Source: Halobellus sp. MBLA0158
GTDB taxonomy: Archaea > Halobacteriota > Halobacteria > Halobacteriales > Haloferacaceae
Assembly (NCBI RefSeq): GCF_041477585.1
Contig: NZ_JBGNYA010000001.1
Coordinates: forward strand, 1,364,001 to 1,428,000
DNA: 64,000 nucleotides
Direction of reading: 5' to 3'
This document shows, one piece after another, positions 26,779 to 36,173 of the stretch. The notes beneath the pieces were generated by a model. That model worked only from the letters and a program-made list of their open reading frames with translations. It was not told where the DNA came from and made no database searches. Both the position numbers and the translations under genes were made by a program. Each line of letters opens with the position of its first letter. The first letter of the stretch is position 1.

Positions 26779-26909
26779 GAAAGAGTCACGTACGAAGTAG
26801 CAAGGGCGGGATGCTCTTATGCCGTAGATTGACTCTATGGCTCTGGTGAATCGCTGTACTGCAGCAGGATAGGTCGTCAATCAAAAGGAAGTGAAGCGGG
26901 AAACCCGCG

Positions 26910-27702
26910 GTGGTTATGTCGAAGATCGCCCGCTTCACAACGAAAGCGGTCACGTTAGCTAAAAATGTTGTTGGTGGCCGAGGCGAAGTCGCCGCCCCCG
27001 AAGGGGATGGCGGCTTCCCCGATCACGCTCTTGTATCGCTTTACTGTCTACAGATTTACCTCGATAAGTCGTACCGCAACGACCTCGATCTGCTGAGTGA
27101 AGTACCGCATATTCTCGCCGATATCGGCCTCAAAGAGGGGGATCTCTCTAACCACTCGACGTTGGTAAAGGCGTTTGATAGCTTCGAGATGAAGATCTGG
27201 CGAGTGCTGCTGCGCCTGTCGGCGCAGCTGCACGACCCGAGCGGTCACGCCGCCATCGACGCGACGCTCTTCGACCGCGAAAACGCCAGCAAGCACTACT
27301 GCTGCCGGACGAATTATCGCGTTCAAACACTCAAAGGGACCGCTCTCGTCGATACAGTATCTCAAGCTGTCCTTGACGTTTACTGTACGACTGAGAAAAA
27401 CCCACGACACACAGCTCGGCTGGCAGGTCTCCTGCCGCAACGCAGGCGACCTGACCAGCCTCGCCGCTGACAAGGGCTACGATTGGATGGATTTACGCGA
27501 GAAACTGCGTGAAGAAGACGTGAGACCGCTGATTAAGCATCTCATCTTCCGGCCCATCGACCACGCGCATAACGCGCGGGTTGATGAGCCTCGCTATCGC
27601 CAGAGATCAATGTATGAGACCGTTTTCTCGTCGATCAAGCGCACGCACGGCGACGCCGTGCGTGCGCGAACGTGGTACGAGAATTTCGTGAACTCGTCTT
27701 GA
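26910..27702 (+). pseudogene. IS5-family transposase with one frameshift
   Basis: The first frame (26916-27470) reads MSKIARFTTKAVTLAKNVVG, LHDPSGHAAIDATLFDRENA (first Asp) and YRVQTLKGTALVDTVSQAV. Near 27385 it shifts to RNAGDLTSLAADKGYDWMDL (second Asp), RPLIKHLIFRPIDHAHNARV and RQRSMYETVFSSIKRTHGDA (Glu). The order and wording match haloarchaeal IS5 elements. One shift separates the two halves, and the 3' end is followed by an IS630 scrap. Confidence 0.8.
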
Positions 27703-27778
27703 AATGTGTCGTTCACAACATCAGGCGTGCCGCAACATAGCCAGATCAACCGCTATATGGCGATTCACCAGAGCCCTC

Positions 27779-28075
27779 GTCTTGGACAAGCACGGGTCAC
27801 ACATCTGTGAGTACACGTGCAAGCGAGCCCACCAACAATATTCTACCCAAGAGCGAATATTGAGCAACCGCCGATACAGTTGGTCAAGATACTCACAAAG
27901 ACAGTGAATCGCAACGATAACCCAGTCAGCGTAGCCATCGTCCCGCTCCTGAAGCGGTGGCTGAGGCTCACCGACGACAGACTTTTGAGATAAATCGACG
28001 CATTTGCCGGTGAAGCGGGCGAGTTGGGTGGGCGTACCCGACTCGTTCCCGCTTCAACCACTCATAATCCTCGAC
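27779..28075. pseudogene. Nested scraps: IS630 core fragment (+) and IS5-type N-terminus (-)
   Basis: On the plus strand 27779-27838 reads VLDKHGSHICEYTCKRAHQQ, matching VLDNYVAHTCEYTPKRAHQ of the IS630 copy at 16422. On the minus strand about 28065-27850 reads TQLARFTGKCVDLSQKSVVG, then GYADWVIVAIHCLCEYLDQL, the start of an IS5-type transposase different from the one at 26910. The join carries CTCTTGGGTAGA in reverse, the end sequence also seen at 30874 and 32320. Confidence 0.6.
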
Positions 28076-28113
28076 AGCAGCGTCTCTCGCTAGCGTCTAG
28101 ATATGACCCGGTG

Positions 28114-28125
28114 GGTTTAATATCC
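28114..28125 (+). promoter_or_regulatory. TATA box of the 28147 gene
   Basis: TTTAATAT at 28116-28123 lies about 28 nt before ATG 28147, the leaderless spacing. It supports that ATG over an in-frame ATG at 28024 that lies inside IS5 debris. Confidence 0.45.
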
Positions 28126-28146
28126 TCTAATCTTCACTCAAAATGG

Positions 28147-29289
28147 ATGATTGGCATCTCCGTTTCCCTGTATGATAAATTTGACGATTTAAGTATAGCT
28201 CACGATATAATACGTCATAATTGGGAAGATGAGTACTATATATCAGTGTGTTCAAACCATCCTGATGCATCTGAACGAATTAATGAACTTGACCTCGAAA
28301 TAGATTCTTTCCAACGAGGTGCACAGATTCCTTTTGAGGATAAAATGGAAGACCGACATAAGCGGACGAATTTCTTATTAAGGGTAAATGATACTATTCG
28401 AACAGCTATCAAAAATGCATTCACTGAGGATGCTGTGGATTATGTTCTTCATTTGCATTCGGATGCGTGGCCCCTATCAGAGCAAAGTCTGAAAGATCTA
28501 ATCAGGGATATGGACAATCGGAATGCGGACGTAGCATTCAAAGTAGATACACGTAAGTTCCTAAATAATTATCCACCAGGACACATTATGGATCAGTTTA
28601 TGATCTTTAATGTCAAGTCTTGCTCCTCAAATAATCTGTTCGAACGAAGTATTTTAGACTTTCCACCAGGCATTCACTCTCATAGACTGATTATGATGGA
28701 ATGTATCGTTACCCTGGGCTGGGATAGTCTCTACCATTATTCAAATCGTACGGAGGAAACATTTTGGGACGGGAAGCCAATTCCATCAACTGGCCGAATT
28801 GTTAGACCGATGGTATATAACCCAAGTTTTGATCAACTTCACGTTGCTACAGAGGACTTTCCAAATAATCTAGGTAAGTCTTTGCAGTCGCATTACCTAA
28901 AAGAATATGGATTAACTGATGGAAACTATATAAAGGAGTTGATAAATAACCACTCGGCCTCTGCTACCGACCTATTCCATAATTTAGATGTATTTTACAA
29001 TGAATTGGATCGGGAGCTCAAATGGTACTATGGATTATCCACGGAGTCAATGGGAAGAGAAACCCCTAAAATTAAATTATATACTGATTTGCCTCGTCTT
29101 GAAAAGACAAAAAAAATAGTTCGTCATAATGTAGATAATATGTTAAGGGGTAGCTACAATCGAGTCAAAAATATGCTTGGCGGTGCCAATCCGAATTCGT
29201 CTATAGAAGCGGGATCCGCGGATCTGCTACTACATAATTATTATGAGGACATATTAAATACAGAGGAGCTTCCAGATGACATCTCATAA
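28147..29289 (+). CDS. Probable GT-A type glycosyltransferase
   Basis: 380 residues. It starts MIGISVSLYDKFDDLSIAHD, after which an SVCSNHP segment follows the first beta strand. VDYVLHLHSDAWPLSEQSLK places an HSD in the usual DxD position. ADVAFKVDTRKF and the MDQFMIFN segment fit the acceptor half, and GKPIPSTGRIVRPMVYNPSF a later loop. The C-terminal 90 residues are basic and helical. AT-rich codons match the 8-11 and 13-14.8 kb blocks. The family is not certain; a GT2-related transferase is the best reading. Confidence 0.6.
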   Translation: MIGISVSLYDKFDDLSIAHDIIRHNWEDEYYISVCSNHPDASERINELDLEIDSFQRGAQIPFEDKMEDRHKRTNFLLRVNDTIRTAIKNAFTEDAVDYVLHLHSDAWPLSEQSLKDLIRDMDNRNADVAFKVDTRKFLNNYPPGHIMDQFMIFNVKSCSSNNLFERSILDFPPGIHSHRLIMMECIVTLGWDSLYHYSNRTEETFWDGKPIPSTGRIVRPMVYNPSFDQLHVATEDFPNNLGKSLQSHYLKEYGLTDGNYIKELINNHSASATDLFHNLDVFYNELDRELKWYYGLSTESMGRETPKIKLYTDLPRLEKTKKIVRHNVDNMLRGSYNRVKNMLGGANPNSSIEAGSADLLLHNYYEDILNTEELPDDIS

Positions 29290-29351
29290 ATCAACTTTCT
29301 CAAAAACTGGATAGGCAGATATCATAAGCAAGATAAACGGTAGTGATAATT

Positions 29352-30239
29352 ATGTATTCACCAAAACAAATCCTGAAAGGATTAAAAAACCCGGGGCTTG
29401 TGGCCTTAGAACTGTTCAAAATAATTAATCAGAGGAGATAAAGTAAAATTATTGAAAAAGATTGGGATAACCTAATTATCCTTGATGCTTGTAGGTATGA
29501 TATGTTCGAAGAGTTGAATACGATATCCGGGGACCTTCAGGCAGTATATTCAATGGGATCGACCACCGGAGAATTTCTGACAAAGAATTTTTCTACCGGG
29601 ACATATCCAGGAACAGTATATATCTCTGCGAATCCTCACATCCAAACTCATAATATCGGTCAAAGATTTCACGCATCCGTTCGGTTATGGGAGGAAGAGT
29701 GGGATGAAAAACTCCGTACAGTACCACCAAAGCGAGTAGTCCAACGAGCCAAAAATATCGAAAAAATCTATCCAAACAAACGTTTGATTATTCATTTCAT
29801 CCAGCCTCACTACCCCTTCATAGGGAAGACAGGACAAAAGATACGCCATAGCTCAATGACTGGCAATGGAATAATCAAAAATGAACGTTCCTACTCCTCT
29901 ATTTGGGACCGCTTGGAAAGTAATGAAATTAGTCAAGATCAGGTCAGAAAAGCATATCGAGAGAATCTCCAATTGACACTACCACACGTTCAAAACCTTT
30001 CAAAGAGTTTAAAGGGGAAAACAGTCGTAACTTCCGATCACGGGAATGCGTTAGGTGAATGGGGTATATATGGCCATCCCGGGAGTACATATATACCACC
30101 GCTGGTAAAAGTACCTTGGCTTGTTATCACAGACGCCGTAAGAAAAGAGATCGTTGAAGAGACTATGAGTGATGGTCATAAACAAACATCATCTAAAAAA
30201 ACGGAGGAGAGATTGGAAGCATTAGGATATAAAAGATGA
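29352..30239 (+). pseudogene. Sulfatase-family gene with an early in-frame TAA
   Basis: One frame of 296 codons from ATG 29352 (MYSPKQILKGLKNPGLVALE) to TGA 30237, with a single TAA at 29439-29441 (codon 30). After it comes IIEKDWDNLIILDACRYDMF, the family's first metal site and CR motif. IHFIQPHYPFIGKTGQ and TVVTSDHGNALGEWGIYGHP are the later ligands. No start codon lies between the stop and the active-site motif, so restart at 29502 would lose it. The tail KKTEERLEALGYKR is intact. A single nonsense change or sequencing error explains it. Confidence 0.7.
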
Positions 30240-30271
30240 TTTTAAAATATATAGTAATGGTGCTAGTCGTC

Positions 30272-30873
30272 GGTAAGGGTGTCAAAGCTAGAGGATCGCA
30301 TTGTGAAACGCTGCGAAGGCTTTGACCCCCTCCCCGCTCGACTGATTTCCAGAAGCCAGTGGGAGAACCGGTCATAAAAGAGCCTGGTTCGGTATTTCAG
30401 CAGGCCGAACCAAGCCTCGACGAGAGACCGTTTTTCCACGTTTCTCGGCGTGACTCACAGAGCGAGGTTATCAAGCGGCCAGTTATACCAGGGACCGTGA
30501 TCCACGAGAACAGCAGGATCGCCGCGACAGCGCTTCAACACCTGCTTTGATGAAGAGCGACGCTCGAGGTCAGATCGGCTGGCCGAGACCTCGATGTGGA
30601 TGACTTCGGACATCTCCATATCGATCACTGCCCAGACGTAGACCCGGTCTCGTCGACGTTCAGCTTCGTTTCATCGATTGCGATCTTCGAGTGGAGATCG
30701 GCCTCGGGATCGAACAGGTGCGCTAGGTTGTAATCACTGGCGTACGACCTCGTACGACCGTCGATCACCCTCTCTTCCCGCCGGTACGAAAGCCAGCATA
30801 GTACAAGAACGCTGGATGAACACACTGCTCCATTGGCGTATCTCCACGCGAAAATTTCTTGTTCGCGTGTCGC
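30272..30873 (-). pseudogene. Second IS6-like (DRGPWY type) copy, main part
   Basis: It begins with the end sequence GGTAAGGGTGTCAA (30272) and reads in minus-strand pieces: SYASDYNLAHLFDPEADLHS, KIAIDETKLNVDET, VLKRCRGDPAVLVDHGPWYN and SLVEAWFGLLKYRTRLFYDR. Several frame breaks and a changed DHGPWY. The copy stops at about 30873 inside the N-terminal coding region; its other end lies at 32316-32395, so a later element split it. Confidence 0.7.
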
Positions 30874-31119
30874 TCTTGGGTAAGCGATTGTTGGTGAAGT
30901 CATAGAGCAGTTTCGAGGATGATTTTGAGTTCCTTTGTTTTGCCGCTGGATGACTGTAGTTTCAGACGCTCTCACTGGAGGATCCGTCAAGCTAACCGGG
31001 ATTTGGGCGCCGTCTGGCGATATGGGATAGGTCAGACGGTAGCGGTGATGTGTCGAACCCCTTCCAAACAACACGTAGAAGATCCTGACGTACCCGCCGC
31101 CGGACGGTGCGGACGGGTA

Positions 31120-31815
31120 CGCCAAGTGGACACAGATCGCGTTGTTTCTGTTCCGCGTTGAGTTGGAAAAGAGTCTCCGTGAAACGGAAGACTATCTCAA
31201 TGAGATGCCCGGTATCCTCACCATATTTAATCTCGACGAGGCACCACATTACAGTTCGTTCTGCCGGCGGGAAGACGAGTATCGGATGTGTGAACTTCGC
31301 CGCCTGTTCCGCGCTTCGGCGGAGCAGGCGGTCTGGAGCGTTGAAGCCGCAATCGATGCAAGTGGCTTCCAGCGTGATCAGACCAGCTATCACTACCGTG
31401 ACCGTGCGAATTACTCGCTCCAGTCGATGAAGTCAACAATCTTGATCGACGTGAGCTCCTAAGCGATCAAAGACGTTCATAACACGACGAAGAAAGTGTG
31501 GGACCGCCACATCGGGATGCAGGTCTTCCGCCGGAACGCGGAAGATTTCCAGGTGCTATCTGCTGACGCGAACTACTCGTGTAGCGATATCCGTGAAGAG
31601 TGTCGCTCCAACTCAACACGACCACTGATCAAACACAGGGAACAAAAACCGTTGCAGAAGCTCACAACGCTCGTATGAACGAGGACTACAACCAACGCTG
31701 GATGAGTGAAACCGGCTTCTCGCAGTTGAAAGAAGACGACGGCGAGAAACTCCGTACCCGGAGCTGGCACGGCCAGTTCCGGGAACTGACTCGGAAGTGC
31801 ATCGTGCAAACCTAG
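31120..31815 (+). pseudogene. IS5-type transposase, several lesions
   Basis: The frame from 31142 reads LFLFRVELEKSLRETEDYLN, SVEAAIDASGFQRDQTSYHY (first Asp) and STILIDVSS, then a TAA near 31459. It resumes with HIGMQVFRRNAEDFQVLSAD (second Asp), then shifts near 31640 to AHNARMNEDYNQRWMSETGF (Glu) and ends IVQT at 31813-31815. No start codon with family-like N-terminus is visible. Related to, but distinct from, the copy at 26910. Confidence 0.7.
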
Positions 31816-32039
31816 CGCAGGCGACGAGCCCTAACTCGCCGCCTGCTCCCTTTCTACGGACGTATCCGAGAGAGGCATCGCCGTCGTCACCGAAACAACG
31901 AAGCAAGATACCATAGTTTTGACTCTTCGCCAACCGCCGTGATTGACGGCTACTATTTCTTCTGACTGCTAGATCGCGCCTCGGACAGCGTGAGACTACA
32001 AACAACCGCTCCTACCCTGTCGCTGTCTTGCGTTCAACA

Positions 32040-32226
32040 AGACATTTTGAGTGCTTCCTCGCCGGAATTCTAGCGGATACGTTAGCGACGCTGAAATGCT
32101 CTGAAGTAGGGTGTGAGCCTGTCTTTGGAGACGCCTTGATCGGCGAGAATCAACGTCGCGCCAGCGAATCTGCTGCAACAAGTTTGCGGCCCGACGCTCC
32201 GAGACGAACGTCTTGATTGGGAACAT
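32040..32226 (-). pseudogene. IS1595-family transposase N-terminal remnant
   Basis: From ATG 32226 the minus strand reads MFPIKTFVSERRAANLLQQI, then RWRD, the conserved start of haloarchaeal IS1595 transposases. The frame then breaks (TLILADQGVSKDRLTPYFRA is out of frame). It complements the C-terminal scrap at 12641-12790 but is not from the same copy. Confidence 0.6.
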
Positions 32227-32310
32227 TATTCGTCGGGTGACGCGAATGCATCATCTATGCCCGCTGTGATGTCCAGTGACTGCTGAGATCTGATTAACAA
32301 TCCTCTACCC

Positions 32311-32395
32311 AAGAATGTCGCGTGCTTTCTCAACCACGCAACGAGCATTGCTGAGTCACCAACATACTATTGCTCGGCCGCGCCCTTCACGCTAA
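32311..32395 (-). pseudogene. Far end of the second IS6-like copy
   Basis: TGCTTTCTCAACCACGCAAC, GAGCATTGCTGAGTCACCAA and TTGCTCGGCCGC repeat the N-terminal end of the copy at 23460-23530 almost base for base. It continues the copy at 30272-30873 across the inserted IS5-type block. Confidence 0.65.
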
Positions 32396-32440
32396 ACTGG
32401 TACAAAATGCGTTCAATTCCATAGTATTACATTGCGCGTC

Positions 32441-34624
32441 TCAGCGCATAAATGAACTACTTCGGTTATAGTAGATGTCGCTCCCAGCCGAGGCATAGAT
32501 TTTATTCATCTGATCAACCGGTCGTGCCGGTCTACTGTCACAGGATCCCTGTCGAACGATCGGTTCTCGGCTGATATCCGTGCAGTTGTACATTCCGCTG
32601 ATGACCTGCTGACTGCTGTAATGGTGGTACGCCTCTCCACCACGGTCCCCGCTATCAAGAAACTCCGAAGCCCGAATGTCGTAGATAGTGTCATAGTACA
32701 TCGACCAGAAGTATTTCTTTTGGGCGAGATTTCCGTCTTCGATCACCTCCCCCTTATCGATCAGAATATTCGGATGGTATTCGTTCGTCACCGAGCCATA
32801 CAGTCCGACGTTCAACACGAAGTACGCGAGGACGAACCCGAGCGCAGCGATTCGCCCCATCCGCCGAATATCGTCCCGGTCAACGTACCTTGCCACGAGT
32901 GTGAGTCCGTTCCGAATCGTCAGTACCAAAAACGGCGCGAAGAACAGCAACGCCGGCATCAAGGTCCGTGCGGTGTTGAGTTTGTCAACGCCGACGAACG
33001 TGCCCCCGAAGACGCCAAGAAACGCCGCACTATACAGCAGATACTCGACTCGCACGCGTAATTGATCACCCGAGCCATTATCCGCCGCCGCAAGGACTCC
33101 GCGCCTGAGTCGTTCTACGAACCGCCTCAGCCCGAGGGCGCCGATACTGATCCCTGCGAACGCCCCCAGTGCAATATTGAGCGACTTCAGCCACCGGATC
33201 GTATCTGAGGTGTACTGTGTAACCACATACTTAGTCGTGGTCGAATCCTGTGCTGAGACAACAGCACTCTGTCCGTAAAAATCCCGCCAAAGATCCGTAA
33301 AGAATCCATACGAGAACGACACGACCCGGGCGAACGCTCCCGCACGGTAGACGATGAACACGTACCACAGGAACACTATCAGCCCGAAAACCAGTACGAC
33401 AAGGGTGGAAGTATGTGCATACCGATTCGTTTGTGTGGGGCCGAATAAGATCCAGTTGCCGACGAGCACCAATCCGACTGCAGCCAAGACAATGTAGGCT
33501 GTCCCGTAGTGGGAAACTACGAGTCCGCCTAAGAAACAGAAAGTGAGCAGGCGTCGTTTCGATCGCGTCAAATTCCGGTCTACGATGGTGACAGCGACGA
33601 GTGACAGGAACAATAGCGCGCCGTTCGTCCGGCTATTCCACGACAGAACGGTAAAGAACGAAAAAAACGACATCGGTAGTAGCGCCGCGATGAAGGCGTC
33701 GCGTCTGTCGACGACAGCCTGATAGGATTTGTAGAACGCAACGGGCGCGAACGAAAACAGGATCGGGCTGACCGTTTTGAACTCCCAGAGTAGACTGAGA
33801 TCCGCAAGCACCGAATAGATCGGATGTAACAACACGATCCGCAGCATCGCGTTTTTCATCCATTTGCCGCCGATACTAGCATCCCAGACGCCGTTTTCGA
33901 CGACGAGCGTCGCCAAGCGGAGTTCCTTCGGGGCGTCCCACGCCAACACGTGGGTCAACACCGAATTGTGCAACAGCAGCGATACCGCGATCACCCAGAT
34001 CGCCAGCGGGAAGAACCGCTCGGGGAGATATCCCAGATACGCCGCGATAGCGATGAACCCAAGCCCCGTCAACACGATAAGAATCAGACTGTTATTCCCG
34101 AATCGGGTGACAAGCCGGGCTCCGAGGATGGCGGCGAACGGAACACACAGCAGGCCGAGCGGCCACGGGTGCCAGACTCCCTCAATAATGGACTCCAGTA
34201 CCACCGTTCTGGAGTCATTCCGGGTCGTGTGTGCCCATAATAACACCCCAAGACCGGCCAGAATCATCACTAGGAGAATCCCCTCCCTGAACACCGGATC
34301 GATACCGACGGCAGGCAGGAACGTATTGAGCACCACGCCGTAGCCCATCAGCAGACAGAGACTCAACCCGAGCGAGTAGAGGAACGCGATCGTCGTCTCT
34401 CGGGGGTCAATCTGCAGGAGCCTGAGCGAGAGATAGCCAGGCACGAGCGACAACACCGGGACGACAATCACTGGTCGCAATAGGCCGACGTCAACAACGG
34501 TGATATCGACAAAAACAATCGATCCAAAGAGAGCGATGGCAACGCCAAGAAGGTGAGTCTCCTGGGTCCAGCGCTGACGTGCCGTCGCCCAACGAACCAC
34601 GCTGCGTGAGATACTTGGCTCCAT
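32441..34624 (-). CDS. Large polytopic membrane protein, DUF2206-like
   Basis: 727 residues with about 15 or more hydrophobic segments, for example FGSIVFVDITVVDVGLLRPV, GFIAIAAYLGYLPERFF and MPALLFFAPFLVLTI. The soluble C-terminal part (about 640-727) has YYDTIYDIRASEFLDS. Length and layout fit archaeal DUF2206 proteins of surface-glycan and S-layer loci, which have been thought GT-C-like; I see no certain DxD catalytic loop. It may assemble or export a glycan. Composition is GC-rich again, marking the end of the AT-rich blocks. Confidence 0.65.
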   Translation of the reverse strand: MEPSISRSVVRWATARQRWTQETHLLGVAIALFGSIVFVDITVVDVGLLRPVIVVPVLSLVPGYLSLRLLQIDPRETTIAFLYSLGLSLCLLMGYGVVLNTFLPAVGIDPVFREGILLVMILAGLGVLLWAHTTRNDSRTVVLESIIEGVWHPWPLGLLCVPFAAILGARLVTRFGNNSLILIVLTGLGFIAIAAYLGYLPERFFPLAIWVIAVSLLLHNSVLTHVLAWDAPKELRLATLVVENGVWDASIGGKWMKNAMLRIVLLHPIYSVLADLSLLWEFKTVSPILFSFAPVAFYKSYQAVVDRRDAFIAALLPMSFFSFFTVLSWNSRTNGALLFLSLVAVTIVDRNLTRSKRRLLTFCFLGGLVVSHYGTAYIVLAAVGLVLVGNWILFGPTQTNRYAHTSTLVVLVFGLIVFLWYVFIVYRAGAFARVVSFSYGFFTDLWRDFYGQSAVVSAQDSTTTKYVVTQYTSDTIRWLKSLNIALGAFAGISIGALGLRRFVERLRRGVLAAADNGSGDQLRVRVEYLLYSAAFLGVFGGTFVGVDKLNTARTLMPALLFFAPFLVLTIRNGLTLVARYVDRDDIRRMGRIAALGFVLAYFVLNVGLYGSVTNEYHPNILIDKGEVIEDGNLAQKKYFWSMYYDTIYDIRASEFLDSGDRGGEAYHHYSSQQVISGMYNCTDISREPIVRQGSCDSRPARPVDQMNKIYASAGSDIYYNRSSSFMR

Positions 34625-34710
34625 ACGAACCTGTCACGCTCACACAAATTCTCTATCCTCTTAGGCCTACCTCTGGCAGCAACTCCTCAATTGGAAGAGA
34701 CCGATAGCTT

Positions 34711-35229
34711 GTGAATGAGCTACACTCAGCGCTGCTTCAATTACCCTTCCAAATTCCAGCAAGCAAACCATTAACTCCAGGGCCTCCATTCCTCCGATCA
34801 GCCGTGCAAGACCGACGGCGCAACGTTGCCACGTGGATCCTCGCCGCGGTACTGGCCCTTTCGATCCTCAGCGTGGGCTATCTCGCCGCGAACCCAGCGT
34901 TGACCACCACCGGCCAGACGGAACTGTACTTTCCGGACGTCGGCAACACCACCACAACCACGGCCCAACCCGGAGCCACAGTCCCACTCATCGTCGGGAT
35001 TGCCAACCACGAACACCACCCCATAACCTATCGGCTCGTCGCGACGAGCGGTGGCACCGAACTCGCCGCGCGCTCGATCCGCCTTGCAGACGGTGACAGG
35101 CGGAACGTCTCCATCCCCATCACGGTCCCGACCGACCCCGGACGGTACCGGATCGACGTCACCCTGTATTACGAGGCGGAACCCGACTCGGAGCTGACGA
35201 TCTGGCGGTGGATTCGAGTCCAGGGCTAA
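34711..35229 (+). CDS. DUF1616-like membrane-anchored protein
   Basis: 172 residues from GTG 34711; an alternative GTG at 34801 would begin just before the membrane helix. One TM helix at about 41-60 (TWILAAVLALSILSVGYLAA) is followed by an outside domain: TELYFPDVGNTTTTT, then VPLIVGIANHEHHPITYRLV and TVPTDPGRYRIDVTLYYEAE. These are the C-terminal features of haloarchaeal DUF1616 proteins, common in N-glycosylation loci, but the usual N-terminal helices are missing, so this is a short form. Role unknown. Confidence 0.65.
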   Translation: MNELHSALLQLPFQIPASKPLTPGPPFLRSAVQDRRRNVATWILAAVLALSILSVGYLAANPALTTTGQTELYFPDVGNTTTTTAQPGATVPLIVGIANHEHHPITYRLVATSGGTELAARSIRLADGDRRNVSIPITVPTDPGRYRIDVTLYYEAEPDSELTIWRWIRVQG

Positions 35230-35666
35230 GCCACCCCCTGTGGTTCGTCGTGGGATGCGCTACGATAACTCGGGGTGAGCCGATCGTCGATTCGGACGGC
35301 CCAGCCCCGAATTCAACCAGCTTAGGGATCGAATGGATCCACCTGAAACGGGGAAGCGAGAGCGATTCTTTCCCCAAAGCGATTGACCTGACCGTTCGGT
35401 TCCCTTCGAGCGGATGGTCGTCCTCAACGGCCACCCAGTGATCTGAGAAACGAAGCGACCTATCGACGATCCGGAGGCCAAAACGAGTCCTACTCGATTC
35501 ACGAGCGTTCCCGCCCCAACTCACTGCACGAGAACCGAGTTGGAGTTCCGACGGATGCGACCGAGTGGATACCGCTGTCGAGCGATCATCAACTCCGATC
35601 TCAGCAGAGATACCCTAGAGCGGCTGTCAATCATAACGCACCGCGTGCAGATATGTTCCCTACCGC
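35230..35666. other. Intergenic region, no gene seen
   Basis: 437 nt. Only short open frames that run against codon bias. CCAACTC and GAGTTGG (about 35517-35545) make a small inverted repeat with a 16-nt loop that might end transcription of either flanking gene. No IS end recognised. Confidence 0.4.
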
Positions 35667-36173
35667 TCACACCTCCGGGCGGTCTCCCATCTGGGACCGA
35701 TGTATGAGCCACACAATCCCAGCAACCACCCCCGTGACCAGTGTCGGCTCCGGTTGGGTACTCAGATAGAGCCCTGGGCTCGGTATTTTATACTGCAAGA
35801 GCGGCCACAGGAGCTGTTGGTTACTGCGACCCATCGGAGTCAGCAACATCATATCAGCAACCGAGTGGCTCACCGCCCCCACTGTGAGCATCACCCCACC
35901 CTTCCGTCGTTCGGACGCCGATAACAACACCACACCGATCAGGATGCTCACCACCAGTCCCCCGCCGGTATGCAAACTCCCCCACGCGAACGGAATCCCC
36001 AGGAGCTGTTCGACCGTCCGCCCCGGCAGGAGCAATCGCACTTTGACCAAGTCGGGGATGAACGCCCCGACCATCCCGAGGGTAAGATACGGACTTGAGA
36101 TCCATTCAAACCGCCACGACAGCACCCGACAGACACTATACGCGATGAACGTATGGGCCAGGAGGTCAGGCAT
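35667..36173 (-). CDS. DUF457/YdjM-like membrane-bound metal-dependent hydrolase
   Basis: 168 residues. MPDLLAHTFIAYSVCRVL gives the N-terminal His; FIPDLVKVRLLL supplies the PD pair. SLHTGGGLVVSILIGVVLLS and VGAVSHSVADMMLLTPMGRS hold the remaining His and Asp positions within four or five TM helices. The family (DUF457, LexA-binding inner-membrane type) is typical of such spacing. Substrate unknown. The start is preceded by AAGGAGG-like sequence, supporting ATG 36173. Confidence 0.75.
   Translation of the reverse strand: MPDLLAHTFIAYSVCRVLSWRFEWISSPYLTLGMVGAFIPDLVKVRLLLPGRTVEQLLGIPFAWGSLHTGGGLVVSILIGVVLLSASERRKGGVMLTVGAVSHSVADMMLLTPMGRSNQQLLWPLLQYKIPSPGLYLSTQPEPTLVTGVVAGIVWLIHRSQMGDRPEV

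Larger units (their letters stand above)
30874..32320. mobile_element. IS5-type composite that split the IS6-like copy
   Basis: About 1.45 kb between inverted ends: CTTGGGTAAGCGATTGTT at about 30873-30890, and the complement of ACAATCCTCTACCCAAG at about 32304-32320. The flanks TGTCGC (left) and TGTCGC (right) may be a short target duplication. Inside are a broken IS5-type transposase (31120-31815), about 180 bp with no recognisable coding and an IS1595 N-terminal remnant (32040-32226). The element is older and longer than a simple IS5, so it has probably taken up other debris. Confidence 0.55.

Noticed and set aside
28024-28146. 41-residue N-terminal extension of the 28147 glycosyltransferase-like protein
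   Set aside because: That stretch is antisense IS5 transposase sequence, and a TATA box supports ATG 28147.
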